From Batillaria attramentaria (lineage: Eukaryota > Mollusca > Gastropoda > Batillariidae), in the NCBI GenBank assembly GCA_018292915.2, contig JACVVK020000310.1, positions 452,001 to 516,000 of the forward strand: a DNA stretch of 64,000 nt. Reading direction: 5' to 3'. How positions within the stretch are numbered: position 1 is the stretch's first letter; each line of letters begins with the position of its first letter. Positions 24,801 to 34,300 of the stretch are shown here, one piece after another. The position numbers and the translations under genes were made by a program. The notes beneath the pieces were generated by a model. That model was not told where the DNA came from. It saw only the letters and a program-made list of their open reading frames with translations, and searched no databases.

Positions 24801-26064
24801 AAAACAATATCCGCTACCTTTTGCATCTAAACAAGCGATCATTGAAGAGGTCAAAAATATGTTGGCACTTGGAGTGATCGAACCGTCGACTTCACCATAC
24901 TGCTCACCGATCGTGATCGTGCGAAAGCCAGATGGAACGATGCGTTTTTGTTTAGACTACAGAAATCTGAACAGTGTTACAGTTTTTGATGCGGAACCGA
25001 TCCCTGATGTCGAGGAGATTTTCACGCGACTGTCGGACAAACTCTTCTTGACGAAGATTGACCTTTCAAAAGGGTACTGGCAAATTCTAGTGAAACCAGA
25101 AGATCGCCCGAAAACTGCGTTCCAGTCTCCGCTAGGTTTGTTTCAGTGGGTCAGAATGCCGTTCGGGTTGATTTCAGCACCCATGACGTTTGCGCGGATG
25201 ATGAGATCAGTACTTGGAGAAGACGCGACAAATTTCTTTGACGACATTCTTGTCGGTAGTCGCTCGTGGAATCTTCATTTGGAAGATGTTCGGATTGTCC
25301 TTCAGAAACTTCAGTCAGCGGGTCTGACCGCTCGACCGACGAAAATTCATTCAGGCTTTCAGAAACTTGAATTTCTCGGACATGTCGTTGGTCGCGGTTG
25401 TCTCCAACCTACGGAGGAGAAAGTGAAGAAAATCTTGGCAATTCCGACTCCCACTTCAAAGCGCCAAGTTCGGTCATTACTCGGTTTGATAGGGTACTAT
25501 CGCCGGTATGTCCCCAACTTCGCCACACTCACAGCGCCAATGACAGATTTGTTAGCGGGAAAAGCTAAGAAAGCACTGAAATGGACGGATCAGTGTGAGA
25601 GTGCACTGAAAGAAATTCAGAGAATTTTGTCTTCTGAACCCGTTTTGCTGCTACCTGACTTAACTCTCCCTTTTGTCGTTCGTACGGACGCTAGTTCGAC
25701 AGGAATAGGAGGAGTGCTGATGCAGGATCGTGATGAGGAATTACATCCGGTCTGTTTCGTGAGTAGGAAACTGCTACCGCGAGAGACTAGGTACAGTACG
25801 ATTGAACGCGAGTGTCTCGGCATTGTTTGGACTTTGTCTAAACTGCAAAGATACTTGTGGGGTCAGTCCTTTGTACTTCAGACAGATCATAGGCCGCTAC
25901 AGTATCTGCTGAAAGGAAAGTTTCAAAATGCCAGGATCATGAGATGGGCTTTAACTCTACAGGAATTTGTGTTCGAAATTGAAGCCATTCCAGGTACTCA
26001 GAATGTTTTCGCCGATTTGCTGTCACGTTCTGACTGTGATCAAGTCGTTCAGGGTATTCAGTAA
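21811..26064 (+). CDS. Gag-Pol polyprotein, order PR-INT-RT-RH
   Basis: The 1417-codon frame has no ATG of its own at the 5' end, so it should be reached from the upstream gag frame. Numbering from 21811: capsid-like region about 1-170, CCHC zinc knuckle C277-C290 (CYKCQGKGHTKRQC), aspartic protease DTGA at 338. Integrase has its HHCC finger from H527 to C567 and the catalytic triad D597, D657 and E693, with exactly 35 residues between the last two. A GPF motif follows (HWHGPFRVTE). Reverse transcriptase comes next (FCLDYRNLN, KIDLSKGYW, MPFGLISAP, catalytic FFDD at 1142-1145), then RNase H (RTDASSTG, D1293; TDHRPLQYL). Integrase upstream of RT is Ty1/copia-like, but the RT and integrase motifs are gypsy-like, the combination known from Gmr1. 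All catalytic residues are visible, so this frame looks potentially functional. Confidence 0.93.
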   Translation: MPTFKESIDSIDAFLYRFETHAEALNWPREKWPVFLSAVLEGTALSLYHGLCASGKVEYEVLKQCLLTKFQCSAEGFREKFRSCRPEAEESFKSYGTRMTHLLQRWIELSDTAHDYDSLFDMILCEQILQSVSKDLAVFLRERNLKTSKQLLEHAESYRLARPNKNLARKADAGLAASVAVPPLKDEKKHGNNRYRGGRGKSQNLRGSYQSGNYSGSDSGGYSNDQSQRGAAYTPRRGQQPRGSRGRGQYHVTYGQQQQQNTTDGQMDGQSTNVLTCYKCQGKGHTKRQCPSTTFYPPVNSNAQSANLSVLCSAADVLSKLKLEQGNCNGFNCSVLRDTGATTAGVRKELVQPHQYLGRDQCVISFGGKSECFPLALVDVDTDCYKGPLECCVIDDPVVDLIVGNVQGASEVTGIVGNVQCAAVMTRSIAKKEKLAPKPLAAPIPQLSVTKDDLCKFQREDDSLKPLFELARTGEKKTLGANSFFFVIEEGVLKRYFYKSSRDCSGEALPQIVVPKTLRQTVLTTSHDGLLAGHCGIRRTVNKIQQRFFWPGLSRDAQMFVQTCDICQKAEHRSRTPPIPLEFMPRIQEPFKRVAIDIVGPINPPTEEKHRYLLTLIDVATRFPEAIPLRNIDTVSVVEALFSIFARLGIPEEILSDRGSQFTSEMMAEFRRLLSIKGVHTSPYHAQANGMVERFHATLKAMLKKLMVKQPRQWHRYIPALLFACRESQNESTGFSPFELLFGRRPRGPMDLLADSMLEKSSSDEEKTVCQHLVDLKTIIADTCQLAHDEVDKARIKQKVYHDRKARDRKFDVGDEVLVMSPTASNKLDLHWHGPFRVTELVGHDYRVDIGKGTKVYHANMLKAYRNREKAISQISSVGTAIPFDQILGHEWQSIATPHTPRVETESPTQTACANIAVIPDETCDDDTLSPTLCPPPHDKTESINDIRFDETLSPKQVSEMKAVFQDFQEMFTADPGDYRGSVVHEIRTTTDEPVRQKQYPLPFASKQAIIEEVKNMLALGVIEPSTSPYCSPIVIVRKPDGTMRFCLDYRNLNSVTVFDAEPIPDVEEIFTRLSDKLFLTKIDLSKGYWQILVKPEDRPKTAFQSPLGLFQWVRMPFGLISAPMTFARMMRSVLGEDATNFFDDILVGSRSWNLHLEDVRIVLQKLQSAGLTARPTKIHSGFQKLEFLGHVVGRGCLQPTEEKVKKILAIPTPTSKRQVRSLLGLIGYYRRYVPNFATLTAPMTDLLAGKAKKALKWTDQCESALKEIQRILSSEPVLLLPDLTLPFVVRTDASSTGIGGVLMQDRDEELHPVCFVSRKLLPRETRYSTIERECLGIVWTLSKLQRYLWGQSFVLQTDHRPLQYLLKGKFQNARIMRWALTLQEFVFEIEAIPGTQNVFADLLSRSDCDQVVQGIQ

Positions 26065-26130
26065 TATCCTTTCTGAGCATCGTGAGATTAGACAGAAAAA
26101 AAAGAAACTCGGTCGTTCTTTTTTTTACCC

Positions 26131-26144
26131 CGAGAGGGGGGAAC
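26131..26144 (+). promoter_or_regulatory. Polypurine tract
   Basis: The purine-rich CGAGAGGGGGGAAC directly abuts the 3' LTR, the usual position for plus-strand DNA priming. Confidence 0.8.
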
Positions 26145-27716
26145 TGTGACAAACCGCATTTATGGGGTTTTCATTGATTTATGGGGTTTTCATTGATTGT
26201 GTGTTTGCCGTTTTCAAAAGTGTATTTTCATGTGTAGCGTTAACTAGTGTTTTAGACAGGTAGTACTGTACTGGAGTTTATCCCAGTCTACCTAACGTTT
26301 TCACGTGCGGGAAAATGTTTATGCACGGCTATAGCGGTTGCTTGAGTTTTACTCTGTACTAGAGACTGTTGTAACACAAGTAGACCTGAGTTGTTGTCAG
26401 CTTACGAAGTGAGCAATTGCGACAAAGATTGTGCGCAGTCCTACTATTGACCGGTGGAGGGAACAGGTTTTTTTTCCCCACCCGGCTTCTTTGTGTTCCG
26501 TATGCCATAGCGCTACAGGTATGTTTGATTTTTGAATATTGTTTGTCTGTTTCAAGACCAAGTGGATTGTTTGATAACCCTATGGATAACTTGATGCTAT
26601 TATGATGTATATCTGATTTAGTTCTGAATGTTGGACTTCTCAAATGGTTATTCAGTTGAGAGAATTTTTGGTAGGATGTTTTGAACTTCATTCTTGTGAG
26701 GAATCAGTTGTGAGAATATGGTTTGAGGTTGATGATGAGGATATAAGTTTGAACTGTTTGATATTGTATAGGTACTTGGTAACTGGAAGGTGAATTTGTT
26801 GATAATTTCTGATATCAATTCATAACTGGAACTTTCGAGATCGATGTCAGATATTATTGTTGTTGAAATGGAACTTTGTTCAAGATCAAAGTTAGTTTAT
26901 GGAGAAGAAATACTATCCGAGATAGTTGTAGTAATTACGGGTTAATATTGTACAGGAACGACGCCGGAGACCCGGTGAGCTGACCGCATAGTAATATGTC
27001 CGCCTGATCAGCGTACACGACACCATGTTTGTCTACTATTGTCTGCCCCGTCGTTGTGGAGCTTGAAGCCAGCGACGTGTGTTTGTCTCCCTTGAGATCA
27101 CGTGCAGCCATCCAGTCGAGCGCCGTGTCAAGGTGGAGCTATCCCTGAGTCTGATGGGGTACACCATCCTCAGCGTATTCTTTGTGAAGGTGTCTGCGGT
27201 CCAGCCTCGTTCAAGTCACTTCCAGAAGAAGTGCTTCCATTCACTCATTCCAGGAGAAGGTGAGAAGATTTGAATCGCCCGGAATTCCCAGAGGAATCGT
27301 CTGGCCCAAGTGTACATATTTTCTATTCAAGACCAACAAGTCTTCACCCCGTCTACAGCATCATTTTGACCAAGCTTGTTGAGTCATCTTGTTTATTTCA
27401 CTTTATTCATTTCACATCTAATTGTGTATAGTGGCTTTTGTCCGCGTTATAGTAAATTTTATATCCAGGCACATATCCTTTGAATAACCGATGTGCTGGT
27501 GAATTTGGAGGCTTCTGTTTTTCAGCTGTGAATGTAGTTAAGCCTTATATCTACTTATTAATTCATGTGATTGTTTTCGTGTATAAAAGGTCTCAGTCAA
27601 AAGAATAACTATTTGCTTGTGTGTATGAAAGGGAGTGGATGACGTTTGCATGCGTGCCTTTCTGAATGTCTGTGATGTGAAAGCGGAGTGAAAGTGTGAG
27701 ACCGCCTTACGTTACA
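26145..27716 (+). repeat. 3' LTR
   Basis: It is 1572 bp, TGTGACAAACC to CTTACGTTACA. Differences from the 5' LTR: one T fewer in a T run, GGCCCAAG for GGCTCAAG, GCGTTATAG for GCGTTGTAG, and GAAAGTGTG for GAAAGAGTG. Confidence 0.95.
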
Positions 27717-27808
27717 CACATAGAGGTGGCAACAGAGAAATCAGGCATGCATGCTTAGTATGCCTAATGCTATTTGTATTTGTCATGTTGTTATACTGTT
27801 TCCTACAG

Positions 27809-27939
27809 GCTGTGTATTTGACAATATGGGATTAAGCTTGTCTTCCATATTCATCCTACTGGTATATTCTCCTACTGTGTATTCAACGGAGACACAAGAA
27901 CCATGTCCCCAGCACATCATACAACTCTTATTATGCTGA
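27809..27939 (+). other. Candidate signal-peptide exon, unit A
   Basis: A good splice acceptor (TGTTTCCTACAG) precedes 17 bases and an ATG at 27826. The frame MGLSLSSIFILLVYSPTVYS has the charge-poor start, hydrophobic core and small-residue end of a secretory signal, followed by TETQEPCPQH. It stops at TGA 27937-27939. Unit B (39342-39455) has the same stop. In unit C (50874-51128) the codon is TGG and the frame runs on to 84 residues. No downstream exon is identified, so a gene is not established. Confidence 0.3.
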
Positions 27940-28804
27940 CAGGAGCAACAGGTCCTCTTCATTCAAACAGACATTTGTTTTCCTCAGTCTGTTGATCAAA
28001 CACGTAAAACAAATACTTTCAATACTTTTTAAACATTTTCATCCAAAAAATGCCAGTGAACACCGCTCTCCAAACCACTAGCTGTGCAACAGTTGTGTGG
28101 AGTGTACTTTGGCGGTTCATTCAGAAACACTGCAACATTTTGTTGTAGGTACCTGAACAAAGGAACAATCCCACATGCAAACTAAGTACTCAAGTTATCC
28201 ACTCTATCTGGTAATGACTTCGCTGAATTAATATTTGCACACATACTGCACATTTCAGTCAGGGCTGTTCTGGACAGTAACCCGAATAATCAGCATTGCA
28301 CACTTCATGTATCTAGAGATCACACATCTACTTTTATGAAGTTTACTGTAGGCAATGTGCCTGATAAAAGAAGTAAAAGTTGTGAAATATGTGAAAGATG
28401 ACAGCGTAGGACAATATACAGACCACCTGCACTGCAACACACTGCACTACAACATAACTTTCACATTTCCAAAAGCAAGGCTAGGATCCCTAATTTGTCT
28501 GGACATTAGAAGTTAAACCAAAGAAGCACACTTCACCGATGTGTTTTTCCTTACGTGCTTCCACAAGCTTGAGGTTAAATACTTTCATGTTGGTGTACAT
28601 GTAGGTGTGAAACTCTCCCATGTTGGCCTACAAATAGTGTATTTAGGACTTCCTAAGGCTTATCTCCTTGCCTCAAAATTTCAAAGTCTCTTTGAAAAAG
28701 CCTCTTCAATGCATTTCCTGAGGCTGGTTGTTTCTTGTCTTCCCCTGGGTGCTTCGATGGGTGAATGGTCCAAAGGGCGTTCACATGCTGTTCTAGATGT
28801 GATA

Positions 28805-28945
28805 GCAGCAGGCAGTCATACGGTTCCACATGAACCTGAGCACAGTAATTATAAATTGATCACAGCAAAGTTGGGAGTGGGGGGTGATTGGTGGGGGTGG
28901 TGGGGTGGGGAATGGCAGTGCTCTTCCCTAAAACCCAGCCAGGGT

Positions 28946-28976
<31 letters not shown>

Positions 28977-29655
28977 GGGGGTTATACATACATGTATCAT
29001 ACACATGTACTATGGTATACAAGAGGTCACACCAATGTCAAACAGGCAGTATTTATGGAGACTGTTTAAAGTGTTATTTATCAGTCAATGTTTACCTCTG
29101 CATTTCTTCTTGTTTGTCTGATGTGTGGCAGTTTTTAAATGACTCTACTGAGAAAACATACAAGCATCCTGACAGATCAGTTGTTAGATCAGTTTTAGGA
29201 GAAAACATTCACATATAAACAAAGCCAACACTAACAGAAAATAACAAAGAGCACCAGAGCACAACAGACTCTTCCACACATGACACCATATCATTGTCAC
29301 TGTCACCACACTTTCCCATCATCTTGCTCAGCAGCAGCTCTTTCTTACACTGTCAATGTCACTGTCAGCAATGGTTTCACATTCTGGAGGTGACTGATAA
29401 CCTAAAGTTGGTAAAAGACAGAAAGTTTTGGTCAACACATTACTTGGGATTTTAAGTTACCATTAAAAAGCCAAACATGAACAGGACAATTGTTCAGTGA
29501 CTCCACACTCCTAATACTATAATTCCTCAAGAATAACTTAACAAAATCAAAACAAAGGTGTGTTGCTGTTTATTGTAGAACTAGAAGATGCAGACTGGTG
29601 TGCTTTGTTTTCATTAGGCTACAGTTGTGGTTGAGGCTACATTTGTAGACTTTTG
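28805..29655. repeat. Internal segment alpha of unit A
   Basis: About 850 bp related to beta (32790-33640), with the same order of landmarks: GGCAGTC, AACCTGAGC, a GT/G tract, TACATGTATCATA, GAGGTCACACCAATGTCAAA and GATGTGTGGCAG. The frame corresponding to the beta open frame is cut by TAA at 29216-29218. Equivalents lie near 40325-41170 and 51855-52690. Confidence 0.85.
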
Positions 29656-29871
29656 AATAAGTATATCATAACAACAAACATGAATGTAGTCAAGAACAAG
29701 CTAGCACACAGAAACATTAGATTCAAACTGGAGAGAGAGAGAGAGAGGAGGCTGGCTAGATGAGCTACATGTAATATTGGAGCTAATATGTAATTCATCG
29801 GATCGGTTCCTGTTTATTTGCCATCTAATACATGCATCTGACTTTAACCGCCAGATCAGCATCATTCTCCG

Positions 29872-30420
29872 TTATAATAATAATAATAACTTATTTATAT
29901 AGCGCTATAATCTACTTGTAAGGCAGTTCTAAGCGCTAAGAGTACAGGTAAAGGTACAGATCAAGGTGAAGGTTCAGGGCCAGGGCAACTGCATGTATGG
30001 TACTTAATAAGGAGATGGAGAAAGGCGGAGGCAGGTTAGACTGTGCCTTGAGATGAGAACAGGTAGGTTTTTAGATTTGTTTTGAAGGTTTCGAGGGAGG
30101 TTGACTGGCGGAGCGAAAGAGGCAGAGAATTCCAGGCTTTTGGACCAGCGTAGGAGAAGGCTCGAGAGCCAACAGAAGAAAGTTTAGTACGTGGGATTCT
30201 GAATATCAGGGTATCGGATGAAGACCGGAGGGAACGTGACGGAGTGTAGAGTTCCAGCAAATCAGACGCGTAGGATGGGGCGGAGTTATGGATGCACTTG
30301 TAGCAGAGGGTGCAGATCTTGTATTTAATTCTTTGAGAGAGTGGAAGCCAATGCAGAGAGCAGAGTGCACGAGAGATGTGGTCGGACTTTTTCAAGCGAA
30401 GGACAAGGCGAGCACCAATG
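29872..30420 (-). mobile_element. CR1/L2-type LINE 3' fragment, unit A
   Basis: The minus strand encodes a LINE C terminus: ARLVLRLKKSDHISRALC, HWLPLSQRIKYKICTLC, KAWNSLPLSLRQS and KTYLF, then a 3' UTR and an ATA-type tail (plus strand 29872-29890). The 242-codon open frame continuing upstream past 30420 is not LINE-like and is probably fortuitous. In unit B (41391-41937) a 2-bp deletion shifts the frame. Confidence 0.85.
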
Positions 30421-30767
30421 TTCTTGTTACAAGGCTTCACAAAACAGTTAATTAGTATTGCGTGACATTCTCTGGGACGGGATGTCTCCTTTATGTGGAC
30501 CCTCCAATAGATGTGTATATGATTACGTTTTTTCACGAGCGACTGATCAATACATGCCGTGCCATGCTCATGATTCTGCTTGTTTTCCTGACACAGCTGT
30601 TGTAACACGATGAAAGGAATGAGAGAGATACAAAACAGTATGATGCAAATAATAAACACTGATTTGGTGAAGCGAATATATAGGCATGAGTGGTTTGATG
30701 TGTCTGCCTGCTGCAATATCAATAATATAATGTAATGTAATACAGCACTGTGTGATGTCAGCAAGAG

Positions 30768-31296
30768 GGTAGGTAGGCAGATGTTTGGGAGTTTAAAGTC
30801 TCAATACGTACGACAGGCATACAACAGCGTGTGGAAAACTTGTCATCAAAATAATGAGCTGAATCTGCGCGTCAGAACCAGTCACTTGGGTCACAGTATA
30901 GCATCTGAGGCCACTGTGGTGACCCTGGCCATCGTATAAGTTGCTCTACCAATACCGAGCAGGCGACATAATTTGGTTGCGGACTGAGGACAGCTAGGCG
31001 GCACTGATTGGTTGCTATTTTAATCAGCTTTTTCGAGTCCCAGTCTGTTCAAAAGTGGACCGTAGTCTCAAAGAAGGTCGTATTTCTCCACCGTTGGAAG
31101 CCACTAAATGACGAAAACGGCCAGATCAATGCCTTCTATCTGGCAAACAACCTTAGAGCTTTGAAAGTGGCAGTGTTCCATCTCAGCGGCGTTACCAACA
31201 CAACGGCTTTGACGCCCTTTTCCACCACGTATGGATGACATCAAAGACAGGGCAAGGAGGAAATGACCAGCACAAATATTTGGCCCCAGCCGGGAT
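30768..31296 (-). mobile_element. tRNA-Lys-like SINE with a ~400-bp internal block, unit A
   Basis: The SINE 3' end (AAACTCCCAAACATCTGCC, minus strand) lies at 30770-30800 and the rest of its body at 31205-31296. They are separated by about 400 bases of unrelated DNA (about 30803-31205). The whole is flanked by the 15-bp duplication TGATGTCAGCAAGAG (30753-30767, 31297-31311), so the composite behaves as one insertion. It is 5' truncated within the box B region. Confidence 0.75.
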
Positions 31297-31514
31297 TGAT
31301 GTCAGCAAGAGATACATTAATGAAGTACCATGAAAGAATATAGAACATTTTTCGGGCGAGGAACAGCTTTATGGGATGGGATGAGGCAGATTTCGCTGGG
31401 CGCAGAGGCAAGTTACAGTGATACAAAACATTACTGTGACGTTTCTCCAGACAATACATACTTTCACGCATACAGTAACATAACGGAATCTGCGTCATAG
31501 ACACCTTACGTGCA

Positions 31515-31685
31515 CACTATGCTTCTGCGTTCTTTTTGGTGGAAGTTGTGCGCGTGTGTGTGGATGTATCACTGGATGTGTGTGTGTGTGGACGGGTGTA
31601 ATGATGTGTCTTATGCTCGCCCGCATGAATTGCCCTACGGGGATAAATAAAGTATTTTGACTTGACATGACTTGACTTGATGATG
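31515..31685 (+). mobile_element. LINE 3' end with (TTGAC)n tail, unit A
   Basis: TGCCCTACGGGGATAAATAA, AGTATTTTGACTTGAC and ACTTGACTTGA form a short non-coding LINE 3' terminus. A related reverse-oriented end may be at 61697-61740. Equivalents lie at about 43032-43199 and 54561-54728. Confidence 0.55.
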
Positions 31686-32303
31686 GCTATCTAGTTGGAG
31701 GACTTTTTACTTTAAGATGAAATGGACAATCATCTTCTACAGAGGTAGTTTTCACGATTTTTCACTTGCCGCTTTTTTAGAAGAGTTATTGCCCAATTAA
31801 GAAATCAGTCAGGACACTTTTCCGACGAAAAAAAAAAATGTTCAAATGCCTTCATTTTGGGGCGGTCGGTGATCTAGTGGTTAAGAAGTGCACAAGTTCC
31901 TGTCCATTTGTCATGTATCTCTCTCTGGCATTGGACCTTCCTGCCTTTCTGAACTCCTTCACTGTTAAGCCGGCTCTTAACTGGGCACTGCGGAGCGCCA
32001 CAGTGCTGTCCACAGTTGTGACACAGTTATGATTTTGGGGGTTTCCGCCGCTGTGACGTCATCACAGCAACCTGGATTTCAAATAGCCACAACGGTGACT
32101 GCGGTTTCTACAACAGATTCTGATTCAGATTGGCTGTACTACGTCACTCGGCGTGCAAACCGTGCATGGCGGACTCGGACAGTGCATCTTTAATCGGTTT
32201 GTCACCGAGCACTGCTGTATTCAGTTTTGTAGTTAATATATAAGAGACACGCCGAGCGCAACGACTGTGATGTGCACATGTGTGTTTCGCGCGCAGCGCC
32301 CAG

Positions 32304-32789
32304 TTAAAAGCAGGCTTTACACTCCATCCAGGCTGGTACGTAGCTTCTCTGACACTAAAGTTCTGCGCACCCTCTCAGTAAGAACTAAAACATATGTTCA
32401 GAGATCCTTTTTCTTTCAGACTGCAGCTCTTTGGAATCAACTTCCTAAACCACTAAGACACACAGAATCCAGTGCCAGTTTCAAACGCTGTCTTAAAACC
32501 CACCTATTTAAAACTGATAACTGATCTTGATTTTACTCTGCCCTTCCACACCATGTCAGCCTGCATGTTGAGAGGTATTGTTTAAATGTTCCCTGTGAGT
32601 CTGTGTGTATGGAAGCTGTTTATAGTGGGGTATATGTATTTTGTTGCCGTTCCTTAGTGTGTAACAGTCACTCATGTTTGTGTATATATTCATTTATTGT
32701 TGTGTTTTATGTCATCACTGTACTGTCAGTGATACCTGTTTTAGTTTTGTTTTGATGTACGGCGCTTAGAGCCTGTGTCATTTACTGGC
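32304..32789 (+). mobile_element. CR1/L2-type LINE C-terminal fragment, unit A
   Basis: The frame at 32267-32524 contains FFFQTAALWNQLPKPLRH and SFKRCLKTHLF, the typical end of CR1/L2 ORF2. A 3' UTR finishing with GTACGGCGCTTAGAGCC follows. Confidence 0.8.
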
Positions 32790-33640
32790 AGTCGTGCAGT
32801 ACCACGTGAACCTGAGCGCAGAAAGTATAAATTGATCATAGCAACGTTGGCAGTGGGGGTTGGTTGGTGAGGGTGGTGGGGTGTGTGTGTGTGTGTGGGG
32901 GGGGGGGGGGTGGCAGTGCTTCTCGCTAAAAACCAGCAACAGGGGGTGGGGAGTTGTTTTTACATGTATCATATACATGTAATCTGGTACACAAGAGGTC
33001 ACACCAATGTCAAACAGGCAGTATTTATGGAGACTGTTCAGAGTGTGTTTTTTATCAGTCAAAGTTCCCCTCTGCATTTCTTCTTGTTTGTCTGATGTGT
33101 GGCAGTTTTTAGATAACTCTACTGAGAAAACATGCAAGCATCCTGACAGATCAGATGTTAGATCAGTTTTAGGAGAAAACATTCACATGTATACAAAGCC
33201 AACACTAACAGAAAATAACAAAGAGCACCAGAACACACCAGACTCAAATGTGACCAAACCTTCCTTGAGACATCAGTGTCACTGTCACCACACTTTCCCA
33301 TCATCTTGCTCAGCAGCAGCTCTTTCTTACACTGTCAATGTCATTGTCAGCTACTGTTTCACATTCAGGAGGTGACTGATAACCTAAAGTTGGTAAAGGA
33401 CAGAAAGTTTTGGTCAACACATTACTTGGGATTCTAAGCTACCATTAAAACCAAACATGAACAGGACAATTGTTCAGTGACTCCACAATCCTAATACTAT
33501 AATTCCTCAAGAATAACTTCACAAAATCAAAACAAAGGTGTGTTGCTGTTTCTTGTAGAACTAGAAGATGCAGATTGGTGAGCTTTGTTTTCATTAGACT
33601 ACAGTTGAGATTGAGGCTACATTTGCTGAGACATTCATAT
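32790..33640. repeat. Internal segment beta of unit A
   Basis: Diverged duplicate of alpha, about 4 kb downstream in the same orientation. Its GT/G tract length differs between units. Equivalents begin near 44308 and 55840. Confidence 0.85.
33007..33375 (+). other. Open frame / candidate exon in segment beta, unit A
   Basis: A 122-codon frame. Its last 88 codons (33112-33375) follow a pyrimidine-rich acceptor (GATGTGTGGCAG) and end next to a donor-like AGGAG/GTGACT. It has two potential N-glycosylation sites (NST, NVT) and six cysteines. Units B and C keep it (44529-44897, 56051-56419). The related alpha frame has a stop. No domain is recognised, and expression data would be needed to call an exon. 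Confidence 0.25.
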
Positions 33641-33779
33641 TCACAGAAATTTACAGTATTTCATAGGTAACCGAAACTCATGGACAAAAGGAGGCTTTGT
33701 GACTTAACAGGGTATTATAAAGCAGCCTACATAAGTCATTTTCCTGATTATAATTGGGTATATGAAGTAAAGCACTTAC

Positions 33780-33811
33780 CTCTACTTGTGTGTTGGGGCA
33801 TGGTCCTCATC
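33780..33811 (-). other. Candidate 32-base exon, minus strand
   Basis: Minus-strand TTCTGTTACAG precedes and GTAAGTGC follows a 32-base segment, both excellent splice signals. One frame is fully open. It recurs in units B and C. No partner exons are proven. Confidence 0.2.
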
Positions 33812-33949
33812 CTGTAACAGAATGACATCACAATAAACACTACATCTTTGCATACATCAAATACAGATCAATACCACTTCAATTCAGGAGAGGAAAAAAA
33901 TTCTAGTGGATGAATCTCCTGAAAGTTACACTACACATTCCCCTACACA

Positions 33950-34300
33950 TTTTCAGCTTGTCTGTCTGATGCATGGCAGTTGTTCTAGATAACTAATGGA
34001 CAGCTCCCATTCTGCAGAGAAACAACCAAGTTCAAAGACCACTAACTAACTGACTTACAAGTGCTCAAGCAATAGTAAATAATGTGTGTAAATGTACACA
34101 AAGATAACAGTTACTTTAACAGAAAAAAGCACCGCACCACCTGTACCACACACCATACTTTCCATGAGAAATCAGTGTCAGTGAATCCACTTATTCCCAT
34201 CATCTTCATCCTTGGTCAACAGTTCTCCCCAGTTGTGATGTCATGGTCAGTTTGGGTGCCACTTACTGTGGGTGACTGAGAGCCTAAAGCTGGTAAAAGA
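33950..34300. repeat. Internal segment gamma of unit A
   Basis: A third, more diverged relative of alpha and beta: GATGCATGGCAG, CCCATCATCTTC, then GGTGACTGAGAGCCTAAAGC. It lies directly after beta. Confidence 0.65.

Larger units (their letters stand above)
19190..27716 (+). mobile_element. Gmr1-type Ty3/gypsy LTR retrotransposon
   Basis: The 8527-bp element has 1.57-kb LTRs (TG...CA ends), a 5-bp target duplication CACAT (19185-19189, 27717-27721), a primer binding site, a gag-like start, a long gag-pol frame and a polypurine tract. The LTRs differ by only three substitutions and one base in a T run, so insertion was recent. Units B and C keep the empty site (ACACACATAGAGG). Pol order is protease, integrase, reverse transcriptase, RNase H, unlike ordinary gypsy elements. 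Confidence 0.95.

Noticed and set aside
30036..30764. 242-codon minus-strand frame with a hydrophobic N terminus, as a membrane protein gene
   Set aside because: Its C-terminal half is a CR1/L2 LINE C terminus and the N-terminal half is unrelated upstream DNA. Unit B carries a frameshift in it.
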